From Chloroflexota bacterium (GTDB lineage Bacteria > Chloroflexota > Dormibacteria > CF-121), in contig VBHO01000070.1 in the NCBI GenBank assembly GCA_005882045.1, positions 1-38,694 of the forward strand: a stretch of 38,694 bases of DNA, in the 5' to 3' direction. Of this stretch, positions 36,887 through 38,694 are shown one piece after another. Numbering within the stretch: position 1 is the first letter of the stretch; each line of letters opens with the position of its first letter. Both the position numbers and the translations under genes were made by a program. The notes beneath the pieces were generated by a model. It was not told the origin of the DNA and did not search any database. It saw only the letters and a program-made list of their open reading frames with translations.

Positions 36887-37797
36887 TCAATCCCACCCTC
36901 GAACAATCGGAGCTACCACCGGGAGCAGGACAACTCGTCCCCGACTACGACCTCACGCGGGAGATCGGCTACTACCAGTTGGTGTGGCGCCGGCTCCTCC
37001 GCCATCGCCTGGCGGTGATCGCCGGCGGCTATCTTGGCCCGCTGCTGCTGCCCATGCGCTGGGATGAGCCCGACCTCTTCAATCGCTACGCCCCGCCGTC
37101 CTTCCCGCATGTGATGGGCACCGACGACCTGGGACGCGATCTCTTCAAGCGAATCCTCGAGGGCGGCCAGGTGTCGCTCGCCGTCGGCGTATTGGCCATG
37201 CTGGTCACCATCGTCCTGGGCGGCCTGATCGGCGCGCTGGCCGGGTATTTTGGGCGCCTTGCCGACAACGCCATGATGCGATTCACCGACGCTGTCCTCG
37301 CCATTCCGCAGATCTTCGTCCTGATCTTGATCATCGCCTCGTTCCGTCAGGCCGGTCACACGCCGGCCGTCATCATCTTCGCGATCGGGGTGACGTCCTG
37401 GCCGTACACCGCTCGCATCATCCGGTCGGTGGTACTGTCGATCCGCGAGAAGGAGTTCGTCGAGGCCGCCCGCGCGACCGGCTCGGGCAACTGGAAAATC
37501 CTGGCGCGCCACGTGCTGCCCAACGCCCTGGGACCGATCATGGTGGCGGCCACCCTCACCATCGGCTTTGCCATCATCCTGGAGAGCGCGCTCAGCTTTC
37601 TCGGCTACGGGTTGGGCCCGCCGATCGCCTCCTGGGGCGGGATGTTGTTCAACGCCAACGCCTTCATCTATGACGCGCCGTACGCACCCTTCGCCGCTCT
37701 GTTCCCAGGCCTGATGATTCTGATCGCGGTGCTCTGTGTGAACTTCGTCGGAGATGGGCTGCGGGATGCCTTCGACCCGCGGTCCTTCGAGCGCTGA
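36883..37797 (+). CDS. Dipeptide/oligopeptide ABC transporter permease (DppC/OppC)
   Basis: HVMGTDDLGRDLFKRILEGGQVSLAVG, EFVEAARATGSGNWKILARHVLPNALGPI; TM1 region unusually short. Confidence 0.9.
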   Translation: MINPTLEQSELPPGAGQLVPDYDLTREIGYYQLVWRRLLRHRLAVIAGGYLGPLLLPMRWDEPDLFNRYAPPSFPHVMGTDDLGRDLFKRILEGGQVSLAVGVLAMLVTIVLGGLIGALAGYFGRLADNAMMRFTDAVLAIPQIFVLILIIASFRQAGHTPAVIIFAIGVTSWPYTARIIRSVVLSIREKEFVEAARATGSGNWKILARHVLPNALGPIMVAATLTIGFAIILESALSFLGYGLGPPIASWGGMLFNANAFIYDAPYAPFAALFPGLMILIAVLCVNFVGDGLRDAFDPRSFER

Positions 37798-38694
37798 TGG
37801 GCAGCGGGCCGCCAGACGCAGCGGCCGTGCTCCGCTTGGAGCAGCTGCGGACCTACTTTGCCACCGGGGACGGGATGGTCAAGGCGGTCGATGGCATCGA
37901 TCTCCAGGTGCGCCCTGGGCGCACCCTGTGCGTGGTGGGCGAATCCGGATGCGGCAAGACGGTGACGGCGCTTTCCATCATGCGCCTCCTGCCGAGAACC
38001 GGACACATCGTCGGCGGCCGCATTCTGTTAGGAGGCCGCGACCTCGTGCAAGCCGATGAGGACGAGATGCGCGAGCTCCGCGGCAATGCGGTCTCGATGA
38101 TCTTCCAGGAGCCGATGACGTCGCTGAAGTCTACACAGTGGGCGATCAGGTGGGCGAGGCGATCCGCCAGCATCTCGACCTGCCGGAGCGGCAGGTGCGC
38201 GGTCGAGTGCTCGAGATCTTCCAGCTGGTCGGGATCGCGGGCAAACGGGTGCGGGACTATCCCCACCAGATGAGCGGCGGGATGCGCCAGCGGGTGATGA
38301 TCGCCATGGCGTTGGCCTGCAACCCAGCCGTGCTGATCGCCGATGAGCCGACCACCGCGCTCGATGTCACCATCCAGGCGCAGATCCTCGAGTTGATGCG
38401 GGAGCTGCAGCGGCGCAACCGAATGGCCATCATTCTTATCACGCACGACCTCGGCGTCGTTGCCGAGATGGCTGACGAGGTCGCGGTGATGTATGCGGGG
38501 AAAATTATCGAGCACGGCAGTGCCGACCAGATTTTCGACAACCCCCGTCATCCGTATACCCGGGGCCTGCTGGCCTCGATCCCAAGCCTGGCGGCGCGTG
38601 GCCGGCCGCTGACCGCCATCACCGGGACCGTCCCGCACCCGCTGAACCTTCCGCCGGGTTGCACCTTCGCCCCTCGCTGCCCCCGGGCGTTCGA
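37797..38694 (+). pseudogene. Peptide ABC transporter ATP-binding protein (DppD/OppD), frameshifted at about 38127 and truncated by window end
   Basis: GESGCGKTVTALSIMRLLP...FQEPMTSL | [22 protein letters not shown]...[36 protein letters not shown] in two frames. Confidence 0.8.

Overview
This is a high-GC, gene-dense bacterial chromosomal segment. Its gene content suggests a Chloroflexota/Dormibacterota-like lineage, but that placement is inference only. From left to right it holds: the tail of a conjugation/T4SS-like cluster (pilin-like fragment, TrbL/VirB6-like protein, M23 peptidase) running into ssb; YchF GTPase; LipM-type octanoyltransferase; bactofilin; and a compact + strand gene train (M50-like protein, selA, selB, LprG/LppX-like lipoprotein, MFS, ROK kinase, cca, Na+/H+ antiporter). 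Then come rplI, a dnaB interrupted by a 431-aa intein in the Walker A motif, purA, an orphan RnfD/NqrB-like membrane protein, a BNR beta-propeller, RidA, a histidine kinase/response regulator pair, PAP2, YvcK, a branched-chain aminotransferase, glycerate kinase, a histidine-rich protein, an ECF sigma factor with a C-terminal zinc-finger-like tail, and a dipeptide/oligopeptide ABC transporter operon with two lipoprotein SBPs. The best leads are: (1) a candidate structured antisense sRNA at about 4190-4303 (-) with its own TTGACA-N17-TACAAA promoter and an exposed CCCCUCCUC; (2) the P-loop intein, whose flanks also have lowered GC; (3) three in-frame 36-bp tandem repeats where an SBP start codon should be; (4) the internally repeated His-rich protein; (5) an M50-like protein that has lost HEXXH; (6) an LprG/P55-like pair coupled to selAB; and (7) several disrupted conserved genes (antiporter, response regulator, OppD, possibly OppC), which are either real lesions or assembly errors.
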